The position numbers and the translations under genes are program-made. A stretch of 64,000 bases of DNA, from assembly GCF_038432375.1 (NCBI RefSeq), contig NZ_JBCAUS010000002.1, forward strand, positions 558,001-622,000, read 5' to 3'. The notes below the pieces were generated by a model that had not been told where the DNA came from, ran no database searches, and saw nothing but the letters and a program-made list of their open reading frames with translations. This document shows positions 8,919 to 19,629 of the stretch, one piece after another (position 1 is the first letter of the stretch; each line of letters starts with the position of its first letter). Origin of the DNA: Methanococcoides sp. LMO-2. GTDB lineage: Archaea > Halobacteriota > Methanosarcinia > Methanosarcinales > Methanosarcinaceae.

Positions 8919-10034
8919 ATGAAGATCGAACGAAAGTTATGGTTATTACCTATTCTCTTAATACTGCTTTTTGCAGGCAATGCAAATGCAGCTCTGATGT
9001 TTGACGCAGGAAACACAGTGATCATCGACGATCTCGTTGAGGATGATGTCTACCTTGCAGGTGATACACTGATCGTGAGCGGTACTGTTCTTGGCGATGT
9101 CGTTGCCACAGGAGGCACTGTCGAGATCCACGGGAACGTTTCCGGCGACCTCATCATTGCTGCAGGTGATGTGATCATTACCGGCGATATCGGGGATGAT
9201 GTCAGGGTAGCATGTGGTAATTTTGAACTTGATGGACAGGTAGGTGACGATCTACTGATAGCTGCCGGTTCGGTCTCAACAACCGACACCGCAAGCGTAG
9301 GCGGCGATACCACCATCAGAAGTGGTGATGCAGACATTGGAGGAAACTTCGGGGGACTGCTGGATGTCTCAGCCGGTGCCCTGATATTCGACGCTAATGT
9401 TGAGGGAAACGCAATACTGGATGCCTCTGACCTGACGATCCAGCCAAACTCCAGCATAAAGGGCAATCTCGAATACAGCACCTCAAAAGATATCTCTATC
9501 CCGGCAGGAGTTGTAGGTGAAGAGATAAGACCGGAGAAGCCAGCCCCACGCGAAGACAGCTTCGATGGCGAAGGCGTGCTCAATGTGATAACATTCATCG
9601 GCAAGATCGCGTATTACATGTTCCTCTTCGTACTGGGAGTAATATCCATCCTTGTATTCCCTTCCAAGACCGAAGAGATCGTAAGAGATATTCAGGAACA
9701 GCCATTCAAGAATGTCGCCGTCGGGCTCCTGATATTAGTAGCCACTATCATAGGATCACTAGTCCTGATGATAACCATCATTGGTATACCCATAGCCCTT
9801 TTCCTGCTACTCCTGCTGTTCATCGTCGTGATGATCGCAAAGATATACACTGCAATATGGCTGGGAGAGGTAGCGTTCAGAAAGATCGGATTCGAATATA
9901 ACCAATGGGGTGTACTGGCCCTTGGTCTCTTCCTGATACTGGTACTTACAGAACTGCCATATGTGGGAGGACTCACCGGTCTTCTGGTTACATTGGTGGC
10001 CATGGGAAGCATGTACTTTGCATTGAAGTACTGA
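8919..10034 (+). CDS. bactofilin-like beta-helix protein with C-terminal membrane segments
   Basis: The ATG at 8919, behind a GGGGGT ribosome-binding site, gives 371 residues. After a signal peptide (about residues 5-24, ending NANA), residues 30-200 are short glycine/aspartate/valine repeats of the polymer-forming, bactofilin-like right-handed beta-helix type (VSGTVLGDVVATGG, IHGNVSGDLIIAAG). From about residue 225 to the end there are four or five hydrophobic helices. The repeat domain is probably outside the membrane. Proteins of this plan (DUF8173-like) occur in archaea and bacteria without a firm function; an envelope-stabilising role is inference. A TTG 27 bases upstream is a poorer start. 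Confidence 0.75.
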   Translation: MKIERKLWLLPILLILLFAGNANAALMFDAGNTVIIDDLVEDDVYLAGDTLIVSGTVLGDVVATGGTVEIHGNVSGDLIIAAGDVIITGDIGDDVRVACGNFELDGQVGDDLLIAAGSVSTTDTASVGGDTTIRSGDADIGGNFGGLLDVSAGALIFDANVEGNAILDASDLTIQPNSSIKGNLEYSTSKDISIPAGVVGEEIRPEKPAPREDSFDGEGVLNVITFIGKIAYYMFLFVLGVISILVFPSKTEEIVRDIQEQPFKNVAVGLLILVATIIGSLVLMITIIGIPIALFLLLLLFIVVMIAKIYTAIWLGEVAFRKIGFEYNQWGVLALGLFLILVLTELPYVGGLTGLLVTLVAMGSMYFALKY

Positions 10035-10192
10035 TGCAAGGTACCTACTTTTCTTTTTTGACTTTCTTTTTAATTTTTTAGTATGCAGTGTTTTTTATAA
10101 TGTCCTATTTTAAAATAATTAAGTTATCTTAAATAATAACATATACAATCTAATTAGAAAAGAATATATGCTTTAACGTTTTTCTAAACCGA

Positions 10193-10276
10193 GAATGAGA
10201 TCATTTGCTGTCCATCAAATCACCAAAAAATAAAGAATATAGTTGTTTGCAGCAGGTTGTAAATGTTGATCTCATT
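10193..10276 (+). ncRNA. candidate RNA leader or small RNA before a 44-residue ORF
   Basis: A perfect 10-bp stem pairs AATGAGATCA (10194-10203) with TGATCTCATT (10267-10276), with a second stem TGCTG/CAGCA inside it (10206-10210/10250-10254). AATATATG at 10163-10170 predicts transcription start at about 10193, the first base of the stem. The structured stretch ends 44 bases before the small ORF at 10321, so it could be that gene's regulatory leader. Confidence 0.35.
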
Positions 10277-10320
10277 TCACAAAATATAAGGAGATATATT
10301 TAGAAAGGAGTTGAATGTAG

Positions 10321-10455
10321 ATGTTGAAAAAATATAAAACACAAAATACACCATCAGTTGAAATAAAGGTCACCTTCGATCCAGAGACAAACAAATGTGA
10401 AAAGACGTTTAATGTTGTATTCCCAAAGTATACCAGTGCTATACATGATGAATAA
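10321..10455 (+). CDS. small hypothetical protein (44 residues)
   Basis: The ORF runs ATG to TAA, with a stop codon directly before the ATG in frame and GGAG at 10307-10310, ten bases upstream. The product starts MLKKYKTQNTPSVEIKVTF and ends PKYTSAIHDE. It is a hydrophilic peptide with alternating residues that suggest one beta hairpin, and has one cysteine. I do not recognise it. Good ribosome-binding site spacing and the structured leader make it more credible than a random ORF of this size. Confidence 0.4.
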   Translation: MLKKYKTQNTPSVEIKVTFDPETNKCEKTFNVVFPKYTSAIHDE

Positions 10456-10623
10456 GAGGGAGTTTATTCTAAACTCTGATCATTGATATTATTGGGCTGA
10501 TGGCCTTTCCATTTGCCCATAATCACTTAAATAATTCTAAAAATCTTTTTTTGCCTGCTTTTTGTGAACACTATTCCTTTTAAACCCATAAGAATGATCA
10601 CAAAAACTCTTTCTTCAAATAAT

Positions 10624-11763
10624 TCACTCAAAGACAAGCACATCATCCGGCGAGATCTCCACGACCACCCGTGAAAGCCCGATATCACCCGATAAGCGTG
10701 TAGGTACCTCACAAAGCAAAATAAACTCACTTCCATCAAGTTCCACAGCCATCAATTTGCTGCTACCTTTATCAGTAATATCAATTACGTTGCCTGCAAA
10801 AACGTTTCCTTCACCGAGGAACAGGCCATCATCATAGCTTTTCAGATGTACGTTCTCGGGTCGTACTCCAAGAGATATCGTTTCAGAAGTACACACTTGA
10901 CAATGTGTGATAAAGTTGAGACCCTTGCTTTCAACAATAGTCCCTGATGACAGATTTTCGATCACCTTTGCATCGTCAAAGATGTTGCTTACTCCCACGA
11001 GCTCGGCCACGTTCCTGTCAACCGGTGAATAGAATACTTCCCTGGGCGTGCCGGCCTGGTGAACCTTGCCATCATGAAGGACCACGACCCTGTCTGCAAG
11101 GGAAAAAGCCTCCTCGGGGCTATGCGTGATGAACAGCACAGGAATACCTAGCCCCTTCTGGATCGCTTTTATCCGTTCCCTCAGGCGCATCCTGACAACC
11201 ATATCAAGAGCTGAGAAAGGTTCGTCCAGAAGCAGGATCTGAGGATTAGGTGCAAGTGCACGGGCAAGGGCGACCCTCTGCTTCTGCCCCCCTGACAACT
11301 GTGAGGGATACCTGTCTTCCAGACCCTCGATGTGCAGAAGGCGAAGCATCTCGAACATGCGCTCCTCTTTCTTTTCCTTATCCCATCCCTTAAGACCGTA
11401 GGTGATGTTCTTCTTCACATTCATGTGCGGGAAAAGGGCATAGTTCTGGAAAACATAACCCGGCTTCCTATACTGTGGCTGCAGGTTAATTCCTGAACTG
11501 CTGTCAAAATATGTCTGGTCATTGACAACGATACTACCACTATCAGGGGTTTCCAGCCCTGCGATACACCTAAGTGTCGTGGTCTTCCCGGAACCGGAGC
11601 GGCCAAAGAGGACAATAAGCTCATCCCCCGTTTCAAAAGAAGCATCAAGTGAGAATCGATCCCTGTCACCGCCCTCTTTAGCTCTGCCTTTTTGGCCTTT
11701 CCTTATATTGCCCTTTTTGCTGTCAGACCTGTATTGCTTTGAGACATTGACCTTTACACCCAT
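10624..11763 (-). CDS. modC: molybdate/tungstate ABC transporter ATP-binding protein
   Basis: This 379-residue ATPase energises the ModABC oxyanion importer; methanogens need Mo or W for formylmethanofuran dehydrogenase. Walker A is GRSGSGKT (about residue 54), the signature is LSGGQKQRVALARA (about 157) and Walker B is ILLLDEPFSALD (about 174), followed by the switch HSPEEA. Residues from about 290 form a TOBE/Mop-like ligand domain (LGVRPENVHL). A basic Lys/Arg/Gly-rich insert near residues 12-34 interrupts the first beta strands. It is the last gene of modA-modB-modC, nine bases after modB. Tungstate versus molybdate specificity cannot be read from the sequence. Confidence 0.88.
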   Translation of the reverse strand: MGVKVNVSKQYRSDSKKGNIRKGQKGRAKEGGDRDRFSLDASFETGDELIVLFGRSGSGKTTTLRCIAGLETPDSGSIVVNDQTYFDSSSGINLQPQYRKPGYVFQNYALFPHMNVKKNITYGLKGWDKEKKEERMFEMLRLLHIEGLEDRYPSQLSGGQKQRVALARALAPNPQILLLDEPFSALDMVVRMRLRERIKAIQKGLGIPVLFITHSPEEAFSLADRVVVLHDGKVHQAGTPREVFYSPVDRNVAELVGVSNIFDDAKVIENLSSGTIVESKGLNFITHCQVCTSETISLGVRPENVHLKSYDDGLFLGEGNVFAGNVIDITDKGSSKLMAVELDGSEFILLCEVPTRLSGDIGLSRVVVEISPDDVLVFE

Positions 11764-11772
11764 CTGACCACC

Positions 11773-12441
11773 TCACACGCTCCAGCGATCCACGAACCTT
11801 GCAGTAAGTGCCATGGAGACCAGAGAAACAACAACAAGAGTAATTACAAGAATGTTCGCAAGTGTATCATTGCCTGACTGGAATGCCGTATAGATGGAAA
11901 GCGACATCGTGTTCGTCTTTCCGGGAATGTTGCCCGCCACCATGAGGGTAGCTCCGAACTCCCCGACGGCCCTTGCAAAGCTTAAGACAATGCCTGCAAG
12001 TATGCCTTTTTTTGCAAGTGGCAGGGTTACAAAGAATATAGTCTCCAGCTCACTGTGTCCCAATGTATAGGCCGCATACTCAAGTTCGCGATCCACTGCA
12101 CTGATGGCGGAAGCCGTCGTTTTTACCATCAAAGGAAGTGACACCACAAAGGCCGCTATCACAGCAGCATGCCATGTGAAAAGCAGCGACCACCCGGTAA
12201 GTTCAAAGATGATGTTCCCGATCGGTCCGTTCTTTCCCAGCAGGACAACAAGCAGGTAACCTGTGACAGTTGGAGGTAGCACAAGCGGCAGGGTTACAAA
12301 GATGTCTGCCAGCCATTTCCCCCGAAACTCCCTTCTTGCAAGTGCGTAGGATATAAAGATGCCAAGCACAGCTACAAAGGCAGTGGACAGAATTGCCACT
12401 TTGAGAGTGATCAACAGAGGTATCCAGGCATCTTCAAGCAT
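11773..12441 (-). CDS. modB: molybdate/tungstate ABC transporter permease
   Basis: This 222-residue membrane protein has five or six hydrophobic helices and forms the transport channel with ModC. The ABC permease coupling loop appears as SFARAVGEFGATLMVAGNIPGKT (residues about 140-162; GEFGATLMVAGN is typical of the ModB/WtpB group). The length is normal for ModB. It lies between modA (40 bases upstream) and modC (nine bases downstream) and is probably cotranscribed with both. Confidence 0.9.
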   Translation of the reverse strand: MLEDAWIPLLITLKVAILSTAFVAVLGIFISYALARREFRGKWLADIFVTLPLVLPPTVTGYLLVVLLGKNGPIGNIIFELTGWSLLFTWHAAVIAAFVVSLPLMVKTTASAISAVDRELEYAAYTLGHSELETIFFVTLPLAKKGILAGIVLSFARAVGEFGATLMVAGNIPGKTNTMSLSIYTAFQSGNDTLANILVITLVVVSLVSMALTARFVDRWSV

Positions 12442-12481
12442 CAGTCATCATCCATTATTTCTATACGTTAATCCATATCAG

Positions 12482-13285
12482 TTAGTTTGTATACGTTACT
12501 GTAAAACCATACTTTTCGAATATAGCTTTTCCTTCATCCGAAACTACGAAATCGACGAAGTCCTGTGAAGCTTCTTTTTCGGTAGATGAAGATACGACTG
12601 CAATAGGATAGCTAATGCTTGTAGTTGTTGGAATTTCCGCCACAATCGCGATCTCATCCATATCGGAGGTCATTGCATCTGTCATATAGACAAAACCCGC
12701 ATCTACTTCTCCGTTCTCAACATAGACAAGCACCTGCTTTACGCTTTCCGCATAGATCAGTTTGCCACTTACATCATCCCAGAGACCAGCTTCCTCAAGT
12801 GAACCCTTTGCATACTTTCCAACCGGTGCGACCTCAGGATCCCCGATCGCGATCTTTTTTACAGACCCATCACTGAGATCCTCAAGTTTTGTGATAAGGT
12901 TCTCGTCATCTTCACCAGATGCCGGAACGATCATCACCAGTGAATTTTCAGCAAAGTCCATTCTGGTATCAGTATCTATCAATTGTTCTTCTTCAAGGAG
13001 ATTCATGTGTTTCTGGGAAGCAGATGCAAACACATCTATTGGTGCACCGGCTTCGATCTGCATGCGGAGCGAACCGGAACCTGCAAAATTGATATTAACA
13101 TCAACATCCGGGTTCTGTGCTTCAAATTCCTGTTCGATCTCCGTGAAGCTCTCGGTCAGGCTTGCTGCAGCTGACACCGTGATCTCCGTACTTTCATCCG
13201 CCTGTGAAGACGGCATTAACACCAAAGCAGCAGCTCCCACAATGACCACTGCAGCAATAACTATTACCAGATGATTCTTCTCCAT
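12482..13285 (-). CDS. modA: molybdate/tungstate-binding protein
   Basis: The ATG at 13285 gives 267 residues and has a GAGG ribosome-binding site seven bases before it; longer starts add an unlikely sequence. Residues 1-25 are a signal or membrane anchor (VIVIAAVVIVGAAALVLM). The mature part has ModA landmarks: TVSAAASLTESFTEIE, NFAGSGSLRMQIEAGAPIDVFASAS, and the IGDPEVAPVGKYAK loop. It captures the oxyanion outside the membrane for ModBC. It is the first gene of the operon and is preceded by a ModE-like operator. Confidence 0.9.
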   Translation of the reverse strand: MEKNHLVIVIAAVVIVGAAALVLMPSSQADESTEITVSAAASLTESFTEIEQEFEAQNPDVDVNINFAGSGSLRMQIEAGAPIDVFASASQKHMNLLEEEQLIDTDTRMDFAENSLVMIVPASGEDDENLITKLEDLSDGSVKKIAIGDPEVAPVGKYAKGSLEEAGLWDDVSGKLIYAESVKQVLVYVENGEVDAGFVYMTDAMTSDMDEIAIVAEIPTTTSISYPIAVVSSSTEKEASQDFVDFVVSDEGKAIFEKYGFTVTYTN

Positions 13286-13307
13286 AATATTCCTCATATC
13301 GATAAGA

Positions 13308-13363
13308 CATACCGTTATGTTTTGATGAACATAACGGTATGGAATTAGGTTGATTATATAAAA
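13308..13363 (-). promoter_or_regulatory. modABC promoter with ModE-like box
   Basis: A perfect 14-bp inverted repeat with six-base spacer, CATACCGTTATGTT at 13308-13321 and its complement at 13328-13341, contains CGTTATGTT half-sites. These resemble the CGTTATAT-type half-sites, with the same six-base spacing, of the E. coli ModE operator (recalled). TTTTATATAATC at 13352-13363 on the leftward strand places transcription start near 13332, inside the repeat, so binding would repress the transporter. Confidence 0.65.
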
Positions 13364-13490
13364 ATATATTGAACACACAGGGAATTACATGCTGAAAACA
13401 GCCGAAAGCACTATTTGAAGACAAAAAAAGATGATGGAAACAGCCATCAATGTAAACATTAAATGAAAAATATAGCAACTTTAGAGGATG

Positions 13491-13751
13491 TCAGTTCAAT
13501 TCAAAATCCCACCCTTTCGAAATAGTTCTTTTGATCGATCCTACAGTTTCCCCATCGACTTCGTGATAATTGACAGCCCCATAATTATCAATTATTGTTA
13601 TTAGACCGGGATGATGTTCCCAGCCATCGACTTCCGGGTTCCACCAATCGGCAATGATCCTTTTGGTACCCACCTCGACCCTGAATAACGCATAAGGTTT
13701 CCCATATTCAGGGGAACTCTGATCATCCTCCATCCAGACATAATATCTCAT
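13491..13751 (-). CDS. small hypothetical protein (86 residues)
   Basis: The ATG at 13751 follows GGGGAG and gives 86 residues starting MRYYVWMEDDQSSPEYGKP. A longer frame to 13811 exists but begins with a Cys-rich stretch and lacks a ribosome-binding site. The product is soluble, rich in Trp/Tyr and acidic, with alternating beta-type residues (YALFRVEVGTKRIIADWWNP). I cannot assign a family. It is probably a single-gene unit downstream of, and in the same direction as, the sensor kinase, though separated by 450 bases. Confidence 0.6.
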   Translation of the reverse strand: MRYYVWMEDDQSSPEYGKPYALFRVEVGTKRIIADWWNPEVDGWEHHPGLITIIDNYGAVNYHEVDGETVGSIKRTISKGWDFELN

Positions 13752-14201
13752 ATAAACTCCCCAGGTTTGATTATTGTTCATGCAAATAACAAGATCCAAA
13801 CAACAACACAATCTGCAAAATAAGGATTCTTCCTGCAGGAAATATTCATTGGCTCAAAAATAGGCCACAACATCGTTTATTGGATCATTGGCATCATTCA
13901 CATTGCTGAAAGATCACTTCATGTGCTCCACTGAGAATATTAAAGCCTTTTCCGGATAACGTTTGAATCTACCTGTAAACAACATTTGTTTTAACACTCC
14001 CCTTAATTCCTTTGACTCGATACAACCGAAGCCCCCACTTACGGCTTATTTAGACAGATGAAATCCATGTAAGGATTTCTAACCTACTTAGAAATTTAGC
14101 ATTATTACATATATATGTTTGTGAATGAATAATATCGATTTGCTCAAAATAGTATGTTAAGATATAAGCGGGATTACTAGGATAAAGAAAATTATCAAGT
14201 A
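13752..14201. other. 450-base gap with one small hairpin
   Basis: No credible ORF is present. A perfect 8-bp inverted repeat, ATTTCTAA (14075-14082) and TTAGAAAT (14088-14095), lies 107 bases beyond the stop of the sensor-kinase gene. It lacks a clear T-run, so whether it is a terminator or an operator is unclear. Confidence 0.3.
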
Positions 14202-16088
14202 TTATTTTGGAAGCCTTACATGGACCGTGGTCCCGTGATGAGGCTGACTCTCGATCCAGATCTCACCTGAATGGGCATCAACGATCTCTTTGCAGATGTA
14301 AAGACCAAGACCAGTCCCACCGTATTTTCTCCTGATGGATGAATCTATCTGATAGAACTTGCTGAAAAGGTTAGGGATGAGATCTTCAGGAATGCCGATG
14401 CCATTATCGCTTACAGTAATATGCAAATGCTTTTCTTCCTCGTATGCCCCAAGAGTGATAACACCACCCGCCGGAGTGAACTTGATCGCATTATCTATTA
14501 GATTGTTCAGCATATCGGTCAGACGAATCTTATCAGCAACGATCGACGGAAATTCCGAAGGGATCTTCTTTTCGAGATGGAGATCGTTCGCTTCGATAAG
14601 CATAACGGTATCCATCACAGTATTGTTCATTATTTCTGTTAGCTGGCATTCCCTGAAGTTGTATTCAATGATCTCTGCCTGCGCCTGGCTTACATATAGA
14701 AGGGAATCCACAAGGCGCCTGAGCCTGTCGGAATTACGCAATACCGTTCCAAGTGAGATCTTCTGCTGGTCATTAATATCACCAAGGGTCCCATCATATA
14801 CATTCTGTGTATAGCCTTTGATGCTGGTAAGCGGTGTTCTTAACTCATGGCTGACATTTGACAGGAAGGCATCTTTCATCTGATCCAGTGATTTGAGCTC
14901 CTCATTTGCTTCTTCAAGTTCATCCGAATAGGTCTGGAGCGAATCAAGGATGTCATTCAAACCGGAAGGAATCTTCCTGAAGTCCACCTCAACATCCGTC
15001 TCAGCTCTCCTTTTCAGGTCGCCTTTCAAAGCAGAATTTGAGATATATGCAAAATTGGACACGATCTCATTTATCGGACGCGTTATGGACATGGCTACCA
15101 GATAAGCTGCTCCTGCCATGAATATAAGTGCAAGAGATGAAATGAGGATCAGTTCGTTACGCAGGGCCGTAACATCTGCAAGCATATCTTCTTTCGGTAT
15201 CACAAGGATAAAGGAATAATTTCCTGTACGTACAGGTTCATAGAATATGATTGCGTCTTCCCCCGTGCTCGGGTCGATGGTTTCTATATGACCCCCTTTT
15301 CCAACAAGAATATCATCGGCCATTCTCGCGATCTCAGGATCATCGAAATCATCAAGTGTCTTTGAGCCGATCCACTCCTTGTGAACAGGATGAGACAACA
15401 GAATTCCGGTGTTACTTGTGGTAAAAGCATAGCCGGTCTCGAATGCAGTGACATTTGACACGATCTCATCGATGTAGTTCAGCGAGACATCTACGCCGCC
15501 GATACCTACAAATTCGCCATCCCTCATTATTGGGACCACATAGCTCGCAATAAGTTCACCCTGATAAAGGTAAGGCTCTGTAAGCACTTCCTCTTCAAGC
15601 TCTTTTGGCAACTGGTAATAATCCAGGGTCTCATATTCAAGAAGAGGTTCCACGAACATGGTACCGCCGATCTTGTTCCAGTAGGGTACAAACCGGCCTG
15701 TGGAATCTTGATCAGGCGGGACATTAACAAATTCCGCATCCCTGCCGTCGAACTTATTAGGCTCAAATGCTGTATAGGTTCCGATCAGGTTGGGATTATC
15801 AATGAGTATCTCCCTCAGGAAAGCGTTGACCTCCTCCCTGTCAGAGGAATTGTAAACTGTAAGTGTGCTTGCAATCGTTCTTGCAATGGCCATGTTGGAT
15901 TGCATATCCGAATTGAACTGGTTCGCATAATTACTGGCCTTCTCTATGGATTTCTTATATGCAAGATCTTCATGCTGGGATGTGGTTGTAGAGATAATGA
16001 TAGCTGTGGTAGCAGCCATTACTATAAGGACAGTGAATCCGATATACAGGATCAGTTTCACTTTTAGAGGCACATCATCCATTTTCAT
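14202..16088 (-). CDS. membrane sensor histidine kinase (Cache-HAMP-HisKA-HATPase)
   Basis: From ATG 16088 (AGGGTG six bases upstream) the protein has 628 residues; an ATG at 16133 would add 15. A first membrane helix (LILYIGFTVLIVM) is followed by an approximately 250-residue extracytoplasmic dCache-like sensor domain (YWNKIGGTMFVEPLLEY, VVPIMRDGEFVGIGGVDVSL). A second helix and a HAMP/linker come next. HisKA has the phospho-acceptor in SNVSHELRTPLTSIKGYTQ. The ATPase domain shows DNAIKF, SDNGIGIPEDL and GGTGLGLYI. It senses an external small molecule, unknown here. No response regulator is adjacent. Confidence 0.88.
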   Translation of the reverse strand: MKMDDVPLKVKLILYIGFTVLIVMAATTAIIISTTTSQHEDLAYKKSIEKASNYANQFNSDMQSNMAIARTIASTLTVYNSSDREEVNAFLREILIDNPNLIGTYTAFEPNKFDGRDAEFVNVPPDQDSTGRFVPYWNKIGGTMFVEPLLEYETLDYYQLPKELEEEVLTEPYLYQGELIASYVVPIMRDGEFVGIGGVDVSLNYIDEIVSNVTAFETGYAFTTSNTGILLSHPVHKEWIGSKTLDDFDDPEIARMADDILVGKGGHIETIDPSTGEDAIIFYEPVRTGNYSFILVIPKEDMLADVTALRNELILISSLALIFMAGAAYLVAMSITRPINEIVSNFAYISNSALKGDLKRRAETDVEVDFRKIPSGLNDILDSLQTYSDELEEANEELKSLDQMKDAFLSNVSHELRTPLTSIKGYTQNVYDGTLGDINDQQKISLGTVLRNSDRLRRLVDSLLYVSQAQAEIIEYNFRECQLTEIMNNTVMDTVMLIEANDLHLEKKIPSEFPSIVADKIRLTDMLNNLIDNAIKFTPAGGVITLGAYEEEKHLHITVSDNGIGIPEDLIPNLFSKFYQIDSSIRRKYGGTGLGLYICKEIVDAHSGEIWIESQPHHGTTVHVRLPK

Positions 16089-16303
16089 GTCGGACACCCT
16101 GCTGAAATCACGCTGATTGTAGGTCAATTCCATCGACGGAACATGACCATCGAAAGCAGGAATCTAAAAGGAAAGAGCGAAGTTCCGTTATAGAACAGAT
16201 GCACTAACCTCAGTCCCCTAAGATAATATTTGGATTATGAATGTATAAATGTATGCATCTTGCAGATATCAACATGGTTTCTGTGCCATATTATCAAACT
16301 CTT

Positions 16304-16332
16304 TAAATATCATCATTACTATCAGTAATATT
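16304..16332 (+). promoter_or_regulatory. promoter for a leaderless HTH-CBS transcript
   Basis: TTTAAATA lies at about 16304-16311, some 25 bases before the ATG at 16333. No ribosome-binding site precedes that ATG, so transcription probably starts at or next to the start codon. Confidence 0.45.
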
Positions 16333-16890
16333 ATGCAACTTCCAACTCCTGAGAGGTTAAAGCAGAAAAGGATCGAACTGAGTCTTACACAGAGTGATCT
16401 TGCAAAAAGAGCAGGTGTCAGCCAGCCTTTGATCGCTCGCATAGAGTCAGGAGATGTTGATCCCAGGCTTTCCACGCTCAGGAAGATCTTCAATGCTTTT
16501 GAGGAAGTTGAAAAAGAAAAGATCCTTGCAAAGGATATAATGCACAGTCTCGTTATCTTTGTCTCTTCTCATGATTCAGTGGAATACGCGGTCAAGCTTA
16601 TGGAAAAGCATGGTTTTTCACAGGTGCCGGTAATCGATGACGGAGTTCCTGTTGGAAGTATTTCAGAGGACACTATCATAAAGTATATGGCTGACAGGAA
16701 AGCCTCTGCAATATCTCAGATGAAGATAAGAGATATGATGGGGGATGCGTTTCCCACAGTCTCACCTACCACAGAACTTGATGTTATATCACACATGCTT
16801 GAGAGGAATCCCGCTGTTCTGGTACTTGAGAAGGGAGTTACCACAGGTTTTGTTACGAAGCATGATGTGATCAAGTTGTTGCATGGGTGA
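16333..16890 (+). CDS. HTH (XRE-type) regulator with two CBS domains
   Basis: The ATG at 16333 gives 185 residues starting MQLPTPERLKQKRIELSLTQ. Residues 7-62 are a helix-turn-helix of the phage-repressor type (LTQSDLAKRAGVSQPLIARIESG). Residues 70-185 are two CBS domains (AKDIMHSLVIFVSS, FSQVPVIDDG, IRDMMGDAFPTVSP). CBS pairs usually bind AMP, ATP or S-adenosylmethionine, so the protein is likely a ligand-controlled DNA-binding regulator. Similar HTH-CBS proteins are common in methanogens, with targets mostly unknown. It is monocistronic. Confidence 0.85.
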   Translation: MQLPTPERLKQKRIELSLTQSDLAKRAGVSQPLIARIESGDVDPRLSTLRKIFNAFEEVEKEKILAKDIMHSLVIFVSSHDSVEYAVKLMEKHGFSQVPVIDDGVPVGSISEDTIIKYMADRKASAISQMKIRDMMGDAFPTVSPTTELDVISHMLERNPAVLVLEKGVTTGFVTKHDVIKLLHG

Positions 16891-17014
16891 ACTTAAAAAA
16901 CGGGCACCTGATATTTAAATAGAAAGTGAATATATTAAAACTAGTCTGCAAAGTTTGGATAAAACAAAAACATAAAAGAGGTATGGATTGATTCCACACC
17001 AATAGCATTTACGG

Positions 17015-17566
17015 TCACTTCATTTTCTTATTGTTTGCTTGTGCTGGAGTTGAGTCTGGCCCTCCGCCCTTGTCACTATTATCAATCATTTTGAGACAAT
17101 CCCAAAGTGAACGAACATCAGTGGGACCATCCTTCATGTCAAAGCGGACTTCGAGCTTAGGATAATCATCCACATCAAGACCAGCATCAACAAGCTCCTT
17201 AATACTAACTTTTACGGTTAAATCTAGCAATCCATCTGGTCCGGTCCTGTTACAGCATGGGTCTGGATCTTCAATTGGACCTGACACATCTTCATAGCTG
17301 TATCTTACGATCGGAACATATGTCATCACTCCAGCACCGTTCGTATCGTTAAAACCAACTTCTATCGTATCTGGATCAATTTCCGTTACATCAAGCTGGG
17401 GACTACCCAGAATAGCTATTGGTAGTAGTCCATTGCTATTCAAGTTGACTGCATTTGGACATGAACCCGGTTTTACATCGATGTAGTTATGACCCATTGC
17501 CGCCGGCATAACAGCAAGTAAAGCCATCATGGCAACCATAGCCACAGCTAATTTTACTATTTTCAT
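17015..17566 (-). CDS. exported protein with IDVKPGSCPN-type domain
   Basis: This 183-residue protein has a clear signal peptide (residues 1-25, ending AAMG). It then opens with YIDVKPGSCPNAVNLNSNGLLP, a start seen in many secreted bacterial and archaeal proteins in which an ILG...DVT.IDP.T core forms a small beta domain. Four cysteines (CPN, two in DPCCN, WDC) could form disulfides. The C-terminal 20 residues are Asn/Gln/Lys-rich and probably disordered. A GAGAGGT ribosome-binding site precedes the ATG. Function is unknown; probably surface-associated. Confidence 0.7.
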   Translation of the reverse strand: MKIVKLAVAMVAMMALLAVMPAAMGHNYIDVKPGSCPNAVNLNSNGLLPIAILGSPQLDVTEIDPDTIEVGFNDTNGAGVMTYVPIVRYSYEDVSGPIEDPDPCCNRTGPDGLLDLTVKVSIKELVDAGLDVDDYPKLEVRFDMKDGPTDVRSLWDCLKMIDNSDKGGGPDSTPAQANNKKMK

Positions 17567-17953
17567 ACCTCTCCACCACCTTACTGATTATTTAATCAGA
17601 TGATCTTAACCGAATCATCTAATTTCAATTAAAGTTATGTTTGTATTAATATATAAACTCTCCGCAAAAATTAAAACAGATGCGTATACTCATAATGATG
17701 AGAATTTTAAGATTAATTTCAAAATGCATAACAATCGACAGTTCAAAAGCAATATGAAAGAGATAGAGGCAAGCAATCATAAAACTTCATGCATTAAACA
17801 ACTTGATCACTCGATTTTGAACAGAATGCTTTTCTAATCATCAACATGGACAAACTAAGTGTCCAAATAATTTCAATTCCATGAAACCAGTTATATACTA
17901 GGTTTACATTAGATACGACATTCAATTATTAATTAATATACCAGGAGAATTAT
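17567..17953. promoter_or_regulatory. divergent promoter region with overlapping palindromes
   Basis: This 387-base AT-rich gap separates the leftward exported-protein gene from the rightward aminotransferase. A perfect palindrome, CTGATTA-N2-TAATCAG (17584-17599), overlaps an inverted repeat, AGATGAT (17598-17604) and ATCATCT (17614-17620). Both lie just upstream of the exported-protein ATG and could be operators or leader hairpins. A TATATACT near 17891 may serve the aminotransferase. A 66-codon frame at 17637-17837 looks spurious. Confidence 0.4.
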
Positions 17954-19566
<1,613 letters not shown>

Positions 19567-19629
19567 CACATTTTCATTTAAAGGACCTTAACAGGACCTT
19601 AGCTTTTTTGAAGACATTTTATTCCGGCC

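Noticed and set aside
17637-17837. 66-codon frame upstream of the class V aminotransferase
   Set aside because: It is Lys/Asn-rich with AT-driven composition, no ribosome-binding site, and overlaps the promoter area of both flanking genes.
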